The translations under genes were made by a program, and so were the position numbers. The notes below the pieces were generated by a model. That model was not told where the DNA came from. It did no database searches and worked only from the letters and a program-made list of their open reading frames with translations. From the NCBI GenBank assembly GCA_004431415.1, contig QPMI01000457.1, positions 186,001 to 250,000 on the forward strand: a stretch of 64,000 nt of DNA. Reading direction: 5' to 3'. Origin of the DNA: Cyanophora paradoxa. Lineage: Eukaryota > Glaucocystophyceae > Cyanophorales > Cyanophoraceae. Shown here in pieces: positions 21,936-32,409 of the stretch; positions within the stretch are counted from its first letter, which is position 1; every line of letters begins with the position of its first letter.

Positions 21936-24900
21936 GGGCGGCGCAGAGAGAGACGAGCTCGAGGGCGCAAGGGCCCGACGAGGGCGCCGGCGGCGAATCT
22001 CACGAGCGCCAGGAAGCGGGATAGGACCCGCAGATGGGACCCGAGGCGCCGAAGGGGGAGCAGGGAGCCGGAATGACGGGGAGACCGAAGAGAGGACAGT
22101 CTCGCCAACACTCGGAAGCGGGGCAGAGGCCGAGGACCCGGAGCTCGAGGGGGGGAGGGAGGGCGGAGGAGGAGAGAGAAGGCGGCTATTCGAAGGGTAT
22201 GGAGAATCGAGAGCGGAGGCGAGGGAGGCCGAAGTGATGGCGAGCTCTGGAGGCGAGGGGCCTGCAAGCGGATCCGGGAAAGTGGATGCAGACGCAAAGA
22301 GACCGGGGACGTAGAGGCGGGAGGGGCATGCAAAAAGATAGTGCCGCCCAGCGTCACAGTTGCAGAAGCGGGGGCAAGAAGGATGGGCTGAAGAGGGGGC
22401 TGAACCAGGAGGACGTCAGAAAGAGGGCCTCGCAGGGGCGGAAGTGGAGGAGCAAGGGGAAGAGGTAAGAAGGGGTATGGAGCTGCAAGATGACCAGGGA
22501 CCTGCCAGGGAACAGGCAAGTGAAGAGGCCCCGTGACAGCAAGTTGTAAGGAGGGAGGAGGCAGAGGCGGGGCCAAAGGGCCAAGGAGCACAGGGATCAG
22601 GACCGCAGGGAATGGGGGGAAAGGAGCGTCGAGAGGGGCAGCGAGAGCAGGAATAGGAATGGGCCCAAGGGTCACTACAGGGGCCAGAGCAGGAGGGGAC
22701 GGCGCAGGAGGCGGGCGACCACCAGGGATCCCCAACGGGACATTCCCACGAACGGCAAACTCCGCAGGATTCCGGAGGACAGAATCGATGTCACGCGAAG
22801 AGACGAGGTTGTCAGCACCGCCCGAAGAAGGAGCGCCGGACGAGTCAGAATCAGAGCTTGAACTAGAACGATGAGAACCGGCACCAGACTCTGAATCATG
22901 TGCGTCATCATCCGAGGCAGCCTGATCATCAGCGTCAGCAGCAGCCAAGCGAGCGCGCCGCTCCTCCAACAAGGCCGAAGCCTGCGGAAGGGTGAACTCG
23001 AGGTACGACATATTTCTGTCCCAGGCGGCAACAAGTGCGGCGCGGTTGTAAGCAGGTGCATCAATGTCAGCCTCCTCAAGATCGCACCGAGCGCGAGCAA
23101 CCTGTTGGATGGAAAATACGCCAGCAAGGATCGCTCCAAGTGATCGAAGGCAGAAGGCGGGGTTAACTTTACTGCGTAAAATGGGCCCAGATAAATCCGG
23201 AACCGAGAGGATGTGGAAGAGAGAGAGGTCAGGCACTGCGACCTCTTCACGCTCATCCGGTGGAAGAGTAGAAGCCCAGAAATTCAGGCGCTCACGAATG
23301 AAATCCCAGAACGAACGAGAAAGCGGGCACTCAGAGAAAACGTGCACGTGAGAGCGAGCAGATCCGTCATTACAAACCCGACAGAAACGACGGCGGGGCG
23401 ACTGTTGCTCGCCCAAACGATACAATTTGAAATGCAAACGGTAAAGAGCATCGATCCAAAGCATCGGAAAACACTGAAGGACGACAAGATTAGGAAGACG
23501 GGACGGAGACAAGGCGCCGGGAAACCCCCACTTAGCATCGGGCATCTGAGCGTGGCTAGACACATCGCGAAGCCGCTGGACCTCAAGGCAGTAGAAGCGT
23601 CGAACAGAGGAGAGGCGGAGAGGGAGCATACGAGCGAAAGTGAACGCAAGATTATCAAGAGAAAGAAAGGCCGAAGGACCTGCGCCAAGAACAAAAAGGC
23701 CAGGCAGGGTCCCGCGACGAAGAGAGAGGAAGACAGCGCTGAAGCAAACATGCAGCGGGAGCAAACGGGACAGAATTGAATTGGAGCTCGAGGATAGGCC
23801 CACAGGGTGGGAAGCCGCAGGGCGGCAAGGAACGCGCGGTACGTAGTCCAGCACCCGTGGAATTATCTGGTTATCGCGAACGGGGAAGGCAACAAAAGTA
23901 CCACTTGGGCCTCGAAGGAGAGCAAACGAGGCGTCCGGTCCGGACCACCAGAGATGCTGAGGCGGCGGTGCAGGGGCCTCGAGAACCTGGCGCCAAGTAG
24001 CCGGGAGCGCAGAGCACAGACTAGGGAAAAAGGAGTGGAGGGCGGAGGAGGCAGCTGCTGGAGCCCGGAACCCCCGGGCAGCACAATCCCAGATATCGCA
24101 GACCCGCAGCAAGCCGGACCGTGCACAGCGACTCCAGTCGACCTCGTCGCCGGGAGTTCTGAACAGAGGATTGAAGAAAAGAGGTTGGGATAACACTTCG
24201 GGAGAGTTACGAGGTTGACATACGCCCTGGCGCTGAGCCCACTCGGAGAGAGTCTGCTTCCAAATAGGAGGCAAGTCAAGTCTGTCAAGTGGGAGGCGGA
24301 GCGAGACAAGGGCGGGGCCATAGGAAAAAGGTGCCAGCTGAGCGTCCAGTTTGCTCAAGAGGCACTCCTTCCAAGGAGCCGAACAAGAGGGGTCAGCGAG
24401 CAAGGCCACCCACTTCATTTTCAGCGATAACGAAAAAGCTCGAATATCCGGGCAGTTGAGACCACCTTGACGCCACGGCAGAGGAGAAATATACTTCGAA
24501 AGCTGCCCGCTCACGCCAGCAAAAGCGCGAAGCTTCTCTTGCCATGTCGAATACTGAGCATCAGGGGGATCAAGCAAATATAGAGCATAATGGAGGGACC
24601 CAATAAATACAGCCCAGGCAAGGAGAACGCCGGAACGCATCGGCATGCGATAAGTCTTCGCTTGCTGGACACGGATATCAAGAGCAGCGTTCTTTTTCCG
24701 CCAGAACCGAGACAGATCGGGCTCTAGTGGAAAGCCCAGGTATTTTCGAATTTTTTCAGCGGGAGGGAGATCCGTCACCTGAAGACGCCGCCAGGGGCAG
24801 TCCTCGGCGCTAGGCCAGGCATGTGCGGGGATATCGCGGAGTGGAAGAAGGCTAGATTTCTCGAGATTAATAAGCGCTCCAGAGAGCCGGCAGTATTTAT

Positions 24901-27173
24901 CAAAGCACTCTTTCCAGAAAGGCAATTCGGTAAAAGACGAGATTAAAGGAACAGTGTCGTCTGCAAACTGGAGCACCTTGCAAAGAGAGCTAGAGGACAA
25001 GCGGACACCTCGTATACGAGCATCAGCATTAATCAAAAGGGCTAAAAGGTGTGTGCACAAATTATATAGATAGGGCGAAAGGGGGCCACCCTGACGTACA
25101 CCGCATCGAATGGGGAAAGGGGCGGAGGTCCAGCCGTTAATGTGAACAGAACCCTGCAGATCAGAGTAGAGCAGGCGGACCCACTTGATAAATTGGGATC
25201 CGAAACCGAACTGTTCGAGCGACCAGAAAAGGAAGCTCCAGTTAACGCGGTCATAGGCTTTTGAAAAATCAAGAAATCCGAAGCACAGCTGTTCGAGTGC
25301 AGGATTACCGCCCTCGTAATGCATGAGAAGATAAACAAGCATAACCTGGTGCACTGCGGACCGACGATGAATAAAGCCAGACTGAAAGCGGGATACAAGA
25401 CCAGACATGAGCGGCGTTAAGCGGTTGGAGAGGGCGCGCTCGACTGCACGCTCTTCGACATTAGAGAGAGAAATTGGGCGGCGATTTGCAATCAAAGTAG
25501 GGTCTGTTGCCGGTTTAGTAATAGGAGTAATGAGGACGTGCCGCAAAGACTCGGACGGCTGCCCAGACTCATACATAGCAGCGATGTAAGCACAGAAATC
25601 GGGGCCAATCTCATCAAAAAAGTGAACGTAGAATTCAGCAGGGAGACCATCGATGCCAGGAGACTTGGCTCCGCCAGACATCTCCTTAAAAGCACGAAAT
25701 AGTTCTCCAGACGATAAGTCAGAGTCAAGATCAGCAGACTCAGTAGGGAGCAGGCGGTGAGGGGAATAGAGAGAGGCAACGCCAGACCGCTCAGCTAGCG
25801 ACCGATCAACCGCGGCCTGAGCTGCAGCGCCGTCGTATAGTTGAGCGTAATAGGCGGAAGAAAGCTCGAGCAAAGTGCGGGGGTCGTCCGACGCGGCCTC
25901 TGGGCCTTCGGTGTCGAGGGCCCGAAGCCCCTCCGTGAACTGAGCATGAGAATCCGGTAAATAATGCTCAAAAAAAGCTTTACTAGACCGTCCATCTTGA
26001 GTTGCGGCGAAACGAATTTCTTTGCGTGAATGCTGTCTGGCATAGTCAGACACAAGCGAATTCAAGCTGCGCATCATAGAAGTGCGCAGTGTACGGAAAG
26101 CGACATCATCAATAGAGCCAGCGGCGTGGCGACGGATGAGAGCCTCGAGAGCTCGAACAGCGGAGATGTAAGCGTCCTTCCGCCTGCGCTTCTCATCAAA
26201 CTCCCAGGCCCGAACACGACGCTGGAGCTCGGATTTGAGGGCGTCCCACCGACGGACGCGATCTGTAACTAATGGCCACGCGGCGCGCCAGTCACGAATT
26301 ATAGTAGAAATGAAACCAGAATATTCCGGGCATGTGCCATACGCCGCCCAGTTCATGCGCCAGCGACCGGGGCCACGGCGAGAGATTCCGGGGCTTTAAG
26401 TGTGAGATAGATGCCTATATGATCAGAATTGCGTGGCTCGCCGACTGCAGAGTAAGCCGTCCACGGCCGAAGCGAGACGGCCCAATCGCGGAGGGAGGAC
26501 GAGAGGAAAAAATAATCGAGCCGGGACTCAATCGTCCCGCCCGCCGGCCGCGGCCGGCTCCAGGTTTTAAAGCACGCTCTAGTGTGAGGCCCGGCATCGA
26601 AAAGGCCATAACGAGCTCGGATCAACTCAAAGGCGTCGGGGGAGGGGTTCCACGACTAGGGCCGGGAGCATCAGAGGGGAGCTCGTGGAAATTAAAATCT
26701 CCTCCTAAGATGAGGCGGCTGTCGAAAGGAACCACGGACTCGAGAGTATAAAGAAGAGTTTCATAGAAACCGCGACGCTCGGAATCATCTGTAGGAGCAT
26801 ATACATTGCAAAAATAAATGGGACCAAATTTGGTCTCAAACAAGAAAAGTTGAAGTCGAGGACTATCAGCTGGAGTCAACAACCGAATTTGAAAAGGGGA
26901 ATCACCAGGAAAGAGAGCGGCGACCCCCTGAGTGGCCTGACCACTAGGGTTATGAGACCAAAAAGAGGGGGCCGATCCCCAGGCGCGCGCGAGGCGCTTG
27001 GATAATGAGGAAGAAGAAACATGAGTCTCCTGCAGGAACACAGCTGAATGCCGCGCGCTATCGCGGAGGCAATCAAAGAGAAAAGAACGATAAGATTTGC
27101 CTATAGCTAATACATCATGAAAAGCTCGATCTAGTTTGCCTGCTACGTTCAGAGAAAGAAACCTAAACGTCAT
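21926..27173 (-). CDS. LINE ORF2: AP endonuclease and reverse transcriptase
   Basis: Endonuclease from 27173: MTFRFLSLNVAGKL, FLQETHVSS, FCNVYAPTDD and LILGGDFNF, continuing in the next frame with ESRLDYFFLSS and NSDHIGIYLTL (the terminal SDH motif). The reverse transcriptase follows (SPGIDGLPAEFY, LDFSKAYDRVNW, GVRQGGPLSPYL, FADDTVPL), then the zf-RVT motif CRVCNDGSARSHVHVFSECP. Frame breaks at 26638-26647 and 26369-26372 are each cured by one additional C (G on plus). With both, coding is continuous for about 1,750 residues. ORF2 nicks DNA and primes reverse transcription at the nick. The Pro-rich C-terminal 300 residues are unusual and may include a further frame error. Confidence 0.85.
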
Positions 27174-28306
27174 TTACGGGGGGTGGTGCAGCTCGAGGGA
27201 CAAAGCCCAAGAGCCGGAAGAGAAAACGAGGGCCGGGGGCGAGGGGGGGCCGAGGGATCAACCCCGCCGCGATACGCAGCGGGAATCGATGGGGGGCCCG
27301 AACGCCTCACGCCGATCCCGAGGGGGACGCAGCAGCGGCCTGCAAGATCGAGAAAGTCATGCAAGAGAGAAAGAGAGGAGATCGGATCGATTGCGAGGGG
27401 CGGGCCATGAGGCCGGAAAAGGCCATGAGGCCATCGAGAGTACGAATTGCAAAAGCGAACCTGCGCAGCGCGCTGCAGGTCCTCCTTCCACGGGAAGATG
27501 ATGTCGAAGTTGATGGGGTCGTTGGGCCGGCGCATGATCGCGCTGGGGCCGGTCTGGTCGGTCCAGTTCTCGCCGTTGTACTGCTCCAGGGAGCGCGAGC
27601 GGCCGCTGATCGTGACGCCCGTGCGGGTGTGCGGGGCGTGCTCGGAATGCTGCGCGCTGTGACAGCCCGGCCGGTTGCAGAACGCCCAGCTGCCGCTGAT
27701 CTGAACTGTCTCATTGCCGAACTTGTGAGAGAAAGGCAACCGCGCCTGACTGGCGACGGGCGGGACCTCCGAGAGAAACACTTTGATCCAGACGCTGTTG
27801 CCATTGATGCGATGAACTTTGGACGGGCTGAAGCCGCGCTGCACGAGCCAGTTGGAAAAGACACTATGCGCATTGGAGGGAGCTGAATAGAAAGGGCCGA
27901 AGCTGACGGAGGGATCGCGGAAGCCGGCCTCGCGCGCGGCCTTCGAATCCAGAGGCGGCGGGGGGGCGCCGTTCGCATCGGCCGGAAGCTGAGTGAAGTC
28001 GAGGACGGGAAGGTACTGGAGCGCTGATTTGCGGAGCAGCTTCTCGGCTGCATCACCGTGCACGGCCTCGATGGTGAGCAGGAGTGCGCTATTCCCGTAG
28101 CAGCACACTGCCACGGGGGGGTCGAGGCTAGCCAAGCAGTCGGCTACGCTGTGACGAATCTGGGTTCTGCTGGGCCCCTCGGACAGCGCGCGGAGGGCGT
28201 TGGACTGAGAGGTCGGGGCGGTCAAGCTGAAATATCTGACCGTCTGGCTATAAAAAAAAATGAGAGAGAGCCCACCCAGATGGCCCACCCCTCTCCGCCA
28301 CCCCAT
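27170..28306 (-). CDS. LINE ORF1 (nucleic-acid-binding protein)
   Basis: 378-residue frame upstream of ORF2. It contains one Cys/His cluster, CNRPGCHSAQHSEH (C-x4-C-x4-H-x2-H), which may bind zinc and RNA, and otherwise shows no domain I can name. Its stop codon overlaps the ORF2 start (ATGA), an arrangement that favours reinitiation. Translation probably starts inside the frame: the first residues after 28306 lie near a T-rich tract that looks like 5' UTR. Confidence 0.6.
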   Translation of the reverse strand: MGWRRGVGHLGGLSLIFFYSQTVRYFSLTAPTSQSNALRALSEGPSRTQIRHSVADCLASLDPPVAVCCYGNSALLLTIEAVHGDAAEKLLRKSALQYLPVLDFTQLPADANGAPPPPLDSKAAREAGFRDPSVSFGPFYSAPSNAHSVFSNWLVQRGFSPSKVHRINGNSVWIKVFLSEVPPVASQARLPFSHKFGNETVQISGSWAFCNRPGCHSAQHSEHAPHTRTGVTISGRSRSLEQYNGENWTDQTGPSAIMRRPNDPINFDIIFPWKEDLQRAAQVRFCNSYSRWPHGLFRPHGPPLAIDPISSLSLLHDFLDLAGRCCVPLGIGVRRSGPPSIPAAYRGGVDPSAPPRPRPSFSLPALGLCPSSCTTPRK

Positions 28307-28525
28307 CTCCTCACCACCTCCCTCGCTGCACCAGCCCTAGCGTCCACCCCATTCTCCCTCCGACCACGCTCTGTCGTTACGTCTACCCCGCCGATCCAGC
28401 TACGTCTGCCGGCCTTTTCCCTAGGTCAAAGCCTAGCAATAGCTTGCGACTATTCAAGACAGAGCTGACAACTAGAAGAGACGTAGAGGAGCGCGGCCCC
28501 CCCTTGCGCGCGGTCTGCTGCGGCC

Positions 28526-28894
28526 TCAATCATCTTCTTCCACGATGATCAATGTTTTTTCTGTAGAAGTTCTCCTATGCCTTGGTGAATCGTGTCTTTG
28601 GGCATTCCTGAAATTGAACGGGAGCAGAGTCAAATTTTGCATTGGAGTTCTAGGGATCGCATGCCCATGGGTCCCAGGCCACGAGCTCCGTCTATCAGTA
28701 GGAACTAGCCAGGGCACAGGGGAGTCTGTTCGAGATTGTTCACAGGGCGACACTGACCGAGAAGTGTTTGGAGTTCCATCAGTGCCGTCGGTTTCTGAGA
28801 TATTTAGATCAATAGTTGTTTCGCAGCAGCTGCTCTTGAGATTGCTTGTGATGTGAAGGTGAAACATGTCAAGACATCTCCTTATCAAATCCAT
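28526..28894 (-). CDS. Small viral protein of the CCET family, copy A
   Basis: 122 residues. Its start, MDLIRRCLDMFHLHITSN followed by CCET, matches the protein at 63556-63828 (MDIIRKFFEMFSLHVVSN, CCET). The pairing of an amphipathic N-terminus with a CC-E-T motif is shared; the remainder is polar and diverged. I recognise no function. It is the leftmost viral gene, ending a few tens of bases from the LINE, while the other copy lies near the right edge in the opposite orientation. Confidence 0.65.
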   Translation of the reverse strand: MDLIRRCLDMFHLHITSNLKSSCCETTIDLNISETDGTDGTPNTSRSVSPCEQSRTDSPVPWLVPTDRRSSWPGTHGHAIPRTPMQNLTLLPFNFRNAQRHDSPRHRRTSTEKTLIIVEEDD

Positions 28895-28930
28895 TCATAG
28901 TACTTGTTGCACATAAAAGAATGAAGATCT

Positions 28931-29767
28931 CTAAGGATTAGGATCGGCCCCGCCGATTGGGAAATAACGATTCGAATTGAACGTTTCCCCGTACTTGACA
29001 CCATTTGCAATCACATCTGTTCTTTCGGCAAATAGAATAATTTTGTAGGCCCCCATGAGCGTTGCCCTCACAATAAACTGGTAATCTTCAACCCCAACGG
29101 GAGCAGAGTGGAAAGCAACACCAAAATTGTCGATCGGATTGATTAAAACAGCTATGTTTGGCCGGAGAGCATCATTCCTCCTACAAAGGAAATAGATATC
29201 AGGGGGAATATCAACAACACTCTTGAAGTGATTTCCGAGTGGCTGAACGTTATCTACGATCGATGTTTGCTCATTTATATTTAGTGTGAATAGTTTGATG
29301 ATATAAGGCAAATTCATACCAGGAACATACGTTCTGATTCTTTCATTAGTGTTTTCAGGGTTAGGTTGATCATTAACAAATATAGGGGCACAAGCAGCTC
29401 CGCCCACTCTAAGGCCATCCCCAATATAAGCACCTCCAAATCTGCAGGTGACGGCACCTGTTCTTGATTCAAAGGTAAAATTACTGACCTTATTAGCATC
29501 GTCATAGCTATCAGGATCCCCATAATTTGAATTAAAGTTTGCATTGGTTACAAGGAGACTTGTTGTTTTTATTGTCCCATTATTTTTGTCGCATCGAACC
29601 TCGCCTAAACGTAATATGTGATTCTCCCGGAAGGTGTTTAGAGTTGGCTGCTGCTCTGTGGACTCTAGGCCGGGCACATCATCTGAAACTGCATGCTGCA
29701 GGACGTGGTTGGCTGGAGCGGCGAGGGTCAACGATGGAACTACTATTCTTTCAACAGCTTCAGCCAT
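28931..29767 (-). CDS. Viral fibre-like surface protein type 1, copy A
   Basis: 278 residues, colinear with and about 60% identical by eye to the 278-residue protein at 47734-48570. The N-terminal ~70 residues carry an anchor shared by all small fibre proteins here: PANHVLQHA, then LESTE, HILRL, CDKNNGTIKTT and LLVTN. A short GGAYIGDGLRVGGA strand region follows, then a beta-rich C-terminal domain (RIRTYVPGMNLPYI, DYQFIVRATLMGAYKI). The pattern fits a trimeric stalk with a receptor-binding head. It starts at ATG 29767 and forms a minus-strand cluster with the other fibre genes. Confidence 0.65.
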   Translation of the reverse strand: MAEAVERIVVPSLTLAAPANHVLQHAVSDDVPGLESTEQQPTLNTFRENHILRLGEVRCDKNNGTIKTTSLLVTNANFNSNYGDPDSYDDANKVSNFTFESRTGAVTCRFGGAYIGDGLRVGGAACAPIFVNDQPNPENTNERIRTYVPGMNLPYIIKLFTLNINEQTSIVDNVQPLGNHFKSVVDIPPDIYFLCRRNDALRPNIAVLINPIDNFGVAFHSAPVGVEDYQFIVRATLMGAYKIILFAERTDVIANGVKYGETFNSNRYFPIGGADPNP

Positions 29768-29829
29768 TATTGTTATGACTTAAAGAAAATGAATGCATAA
29801 AAAAGCAAGGAACAAGGAAGGCTAGACAG

Positions 29830-30357
29830 ATGGAGATCGAAATTCCCAATGGAGCGATTGCTATTCCTATCTATGGACGGAATGGAATAGTAGCACATTC
29901 TTTCATATTAGCAGCTGATGCTGAACTAATTAATGAGAAACGCTGGTCGCTTGACACTAGTGGTTATGCTAAATGTCACATCTATGTAAACGGAAAGAGG
30001 ACAACAATGAAAATGCATCAGTTAATTGTAGGATCAGTCAATCCAGGGTTTTCTATTGATCACATCAACTGCAATAAACTTGATAACAGACGTGAAAATC
30101 TTCGCCTGGCTACAAACTATCAGCAAACATTGAATCAATTGCTTCGAAAAAATAATTCGAGTGGTTTTGTGGGGGTGAGCTTTAATAAGTCTAATAACAA
30201 ATGGAAAGCTCAATTTAGTATAAATGAACGCGTGAAACACATTGGCTATTTCTCTACTGCGGAAGCTGCTGCTAAAGCCAGGGATACCTATGCTCTTGCA
30301 CACACCAGCGAGACCGATCGTCCATTTATCCGCCTAAATTTTCCAGCTGAAGCATAA
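29830..30357 (+). CDS. HNH homing endonuclease with AP2 DNA-binding domain
   Basis: 175 residues. Residues ~40-100 form an HNH nuclease: MHQLIVGS, then FSIDHINCNKLDNRRENLRLAT (DH and N-x-R-x-N-L). Residues ~110-165 form an AP2-like domain (SGFVGVSFNKSNNKWKAQF, HIGYFSTAEAAAKARD). HNH-AP2 proteins are typical free-standing homing endonucleases of viruses and phages that cut an unoccupied allele and spread. It sits on the plus strand between two minus-strand fibre genes and has no counterpart at that place in set B. Confidence 0.88.
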   Translation: MEIEIPNGAIAIPIYGRNGIVAHSFILAADAELINEKRWSLDTSGYAKCHIYVNGKRTTMKMHQLIVGSVNPGFSIDHINCNKLDNRRENLRLATNYQQTLNQLLRKNNSSGFVGVSFNKSNNKWKAQFSINERVKHIGYFSTAEAAAKARDTYALAHTSETDRPFIRLNFPAEA

Positions 30358-30367
30358 ACGTTCTTTA

Positions 30368-30970
30368 TCATGGTATAGGATTTTCCGGATTGTTCTCCTC
30401 ATACATGTTATTCAGTGCTGGATCAAAGTTTAATCCTCTGGTGGCCACAGATGCAGCCACATCGGAGCGATAGCCGATGATAAGGATAGAGTATCTGCCT
30501 ATAGAGGTAGCATATAAATCGAAAAGATGCCTTGTATTGATATTACGAACTACGTATCCCCGTCCAGCATGTCCTAAACCTTGTACAAAGAACGTGTAAA
30601 CATGGCCTATTTGATCATTTTGATCTTGACAGAGCGATTGAAGTGCCTTGGGGATTTCTCTGTTTGAAAGCAACCTCTCTCCATCGAGACCATTTGGTGT
30701 GCTTGAATTAGCTATTGTAATTTCAACTTCTACTAGAGCTTGTGCATAGGGGAGGTCACAGCAGGGTACATACATGCGAACTCGTTTACGATTTTCAGCA
30801 TTCTCTAATGAAAAGTCTGGGACATCATTGATGGCAATCGATGATGATAGCCCTCCACTAACTCGGCAAGCACCGGTAATAGCCGCACCACCGGAGCGCA
30901 CAGTGAGGGCAGCAGTGTTTTGATCATAGTTTATGCTTCGAAGGTCAACACTATACACATATAAAAACAA
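30368..30970 (-). pseudogene. Viral fibre-like protein type 2, copy A, N-terminally truncated
   Basis: About 195 residues align with the C-terminal two thirds of 48594-49439 (YSVDLRS/YSVALKA, NTAALTVRSGG/NTAAVTVRSGG, then DVPDF/DVPDT). The N-terminal anchor domain (about 80-90 residues) is absent. Homology stops at the edge of a perfect hairpin (30955-31025), and the frame has no ATG upstream, only a TTG within the hairpin, so it is probably not expressed. The lost N-terminus is not found nearby. Confidence 0.7.
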
Positions 30971-31025
30971 ATATTATTATCCCTCGCGTTCCGCTCAGGA
31001 TAATAATATTTGTTTTTATATGTGT
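30955..31025. repeat. Perfect 28-bp inverted repeat with 15-nt loop
   Basis: Arms 30955-30982 and 30998-31025 are exact complements; the loop is ctcgcgttccgctca. The arms are AT-rich and the loop GC-rich. It marks the point where the truncated fibre gene ends. Confidence 0.92.
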
Positions 31026-31280
31026 GTTACTATAAGTTATATAAAGATATTAGCATTTTTATCATAGTGTATATCGATATTTGATATGTATTTTATTGGT
31101 AATTCGTAAATGAATCAATAAAAATAATATAAGTATCGTGGAATCTTTGTAAAATATGTATATAAATTATGTAATCGCGATATATCCGATATGTGTTTAC
31201 GATGCGCGATGTGTATCTAAAACAACTACAATGTGCTGCTTGGGACGCGCCTCATATAGTCATGTGTATCACCTACGTAG

Positions 31281-31404
31281 CTTCGATAGGGTGGGGCGGG
31301 TGGGGTGAGGTGGGGCATTTTTTTGAATTCCCTAAAATAATTCCCCCTCAAAAATGTTTGGTCAAAAAAGACCCCACCCAACCCCACTTACCCCACCCTG
31401 TATC
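31281..31404. repeat. G-rich imperfect palindrome, copy 1
   Basis: From cttcgatagggtgggg to caccctgtat: a G-rich left arm, a gcatttttttgaat segment, and a complementary C-rich right arm after caaaaaagacccc. Several G4 runs could also form a quadruplex. Confidence 0.85.
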
Positions 31405-31744
31405 TTTTATTATATTTATGATTGATTTCAATGTGATTAATGTATAAAGTATAGAGATTATGTATGTTAAATTAATACCGGGTGGGGTGTGAGGGTGGGG
31501 TGTGAAGGTGGTATCAGCCAACCATTTAATAATTACGATATTGAACCGACGTGATACCGACGAGATATGATATATTCAGATCGTATTAGAACGGCGCGAT
31601 CACTAAGAAAAACAAGTATCATGTGCTGTATATTTCGCGATCGCTATATCAATAGGGTGGGGTGAGAAAGTGGGGCACCACCCTCACTGTATACACTGTG
31701 ATATGATCGCAATCCCGATGAAGCCTACTACGATATCGTGCAGA

Positions 31745-31867
31745 CTTCGATAGGGTGGGGTAAGTGGGGTGAGGTGGGGCATTTTTTTGAATCCCTTAAA
31801 TTTTTGGGGGGTCAAATATTTTTGGGCAAAAAAGACCCCACCCAACCCCACCCTCCCCACCCTGTAT
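31745..31867. repeat. G-rich imperfect palindrome, copy 2
   Basis: Second copy of the 31281-31404 unit with the same flanks (cttcgataggg and ccaccctgtat) and a slightly diverged centre. Same orientation, about 465 bp away. Confidence 0.85.
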
Positions 31868-32118
31868 TACTTATCGATACACCTCACTTATTCAATGTAT
31901 AAACTCTATTAAATTAGATAGAAAATATGTATAGAAATAACGTGATTGTAGTATAGGGTGGGGTGTAGGGTGGGGGCAAAATGCAAACTGAATCAGTGCG
32001 ATATAATTTAGTGAACACGAATTGGATACGAAAGGGATAAGTGCGCCCCGCCCACTATGCAAGATACATGCCTTTCTTATGCATGATCTATGAAAAATAA
32101 CAATAAACCCCTTTCTCT

Positions 32119-32382
32119 TTACATAGGAGCACTCACAGGAATTTCGCTTGCCTTTCGAACAGTCCCCCTTGCAAACGCTTGCTCTACAATCGCCTCCTTT
32201 GTGAGTGGAATCGGAATTCCAGCGGCAATACACGATTTAACTTCTTTGTCCACAATCTCATCAATCGCGATTCTCGCCCGATTATGAGCCGCATTATCGA
32301 TCCAATCCTGAACAGAGTAGGCACAGTATTCCATTCCCAGCTTTTCAGTCTCAGTTAGAATCACTTGGTAGATGTTTGACAT
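32119..32382 (-). CDS. Small conserved viral protein of unknown function
   Basis: About 87 residues from ATG 32382 (MSNIYQVILTETEKLG); an ATG six codons upstream (32400) is also possible. It contains VQDWIDNAAHNRARIAIDEI, a pattern I associate with small phage and marine-virus proteins of unknown role. A TTAAAAGA stretch lies just before the chosen start. It sits directly downstream of the C1q-like fibre gene on the same strand. Confidence 0.55.
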   Translation of the reverse strand: MSNIYQVILTETEKLGMEYCAYSVQDWIDNAAHNRARIAIDEIVDKEVKSCIAAGIPIPLTKEAIVEQAFARGTVRKASEIPVSAPM

Positions 32383-32409
32383 TCTTTTAACATTAGACAA
32401 TAAAATATT

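Larger units (their letters stand above)
20705..28500 (-). mobile_element. LINE (non-LTR retrotransposon), two ORFs
   Basis: Minus-strand element of about 7.8 kb. ORF1 (27170-28306) and ORF2 (start 27173) overlap as ATGA. ORF2 has an AP-type endonuclease, a reverse transcriptase and a zinc-binding C-terminal motif. A run of nine A (T on the plus strand, near 20705-20713) fits a 3' tail. The 5' limit is approximate: viral coding sequence begins at 28526. I did not find a convincing target-site duplication. Two frame breaks in ORF2 each lack one C. Confidence 0.82.
31026..32118. other. Non-coding viral region with G-rich palindromes
   Basis: No protein-like frame. It is AT-rich with many G-run blocks (ggtggggt types), including two long palindromic units (31281-31404 and 31745-31867) and shorter ones near 31481-31512, 31652-31688 and 31955-31978. 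Confidence 0.75.

Noticed and set aside
21265-22314. Plus-strand frame of 349 codons rich in Glu/Arg/Gly
   Set aside because: It is antisense to the Pro/Ser-rich tail of LINE ORF2 and mirrors its composition.
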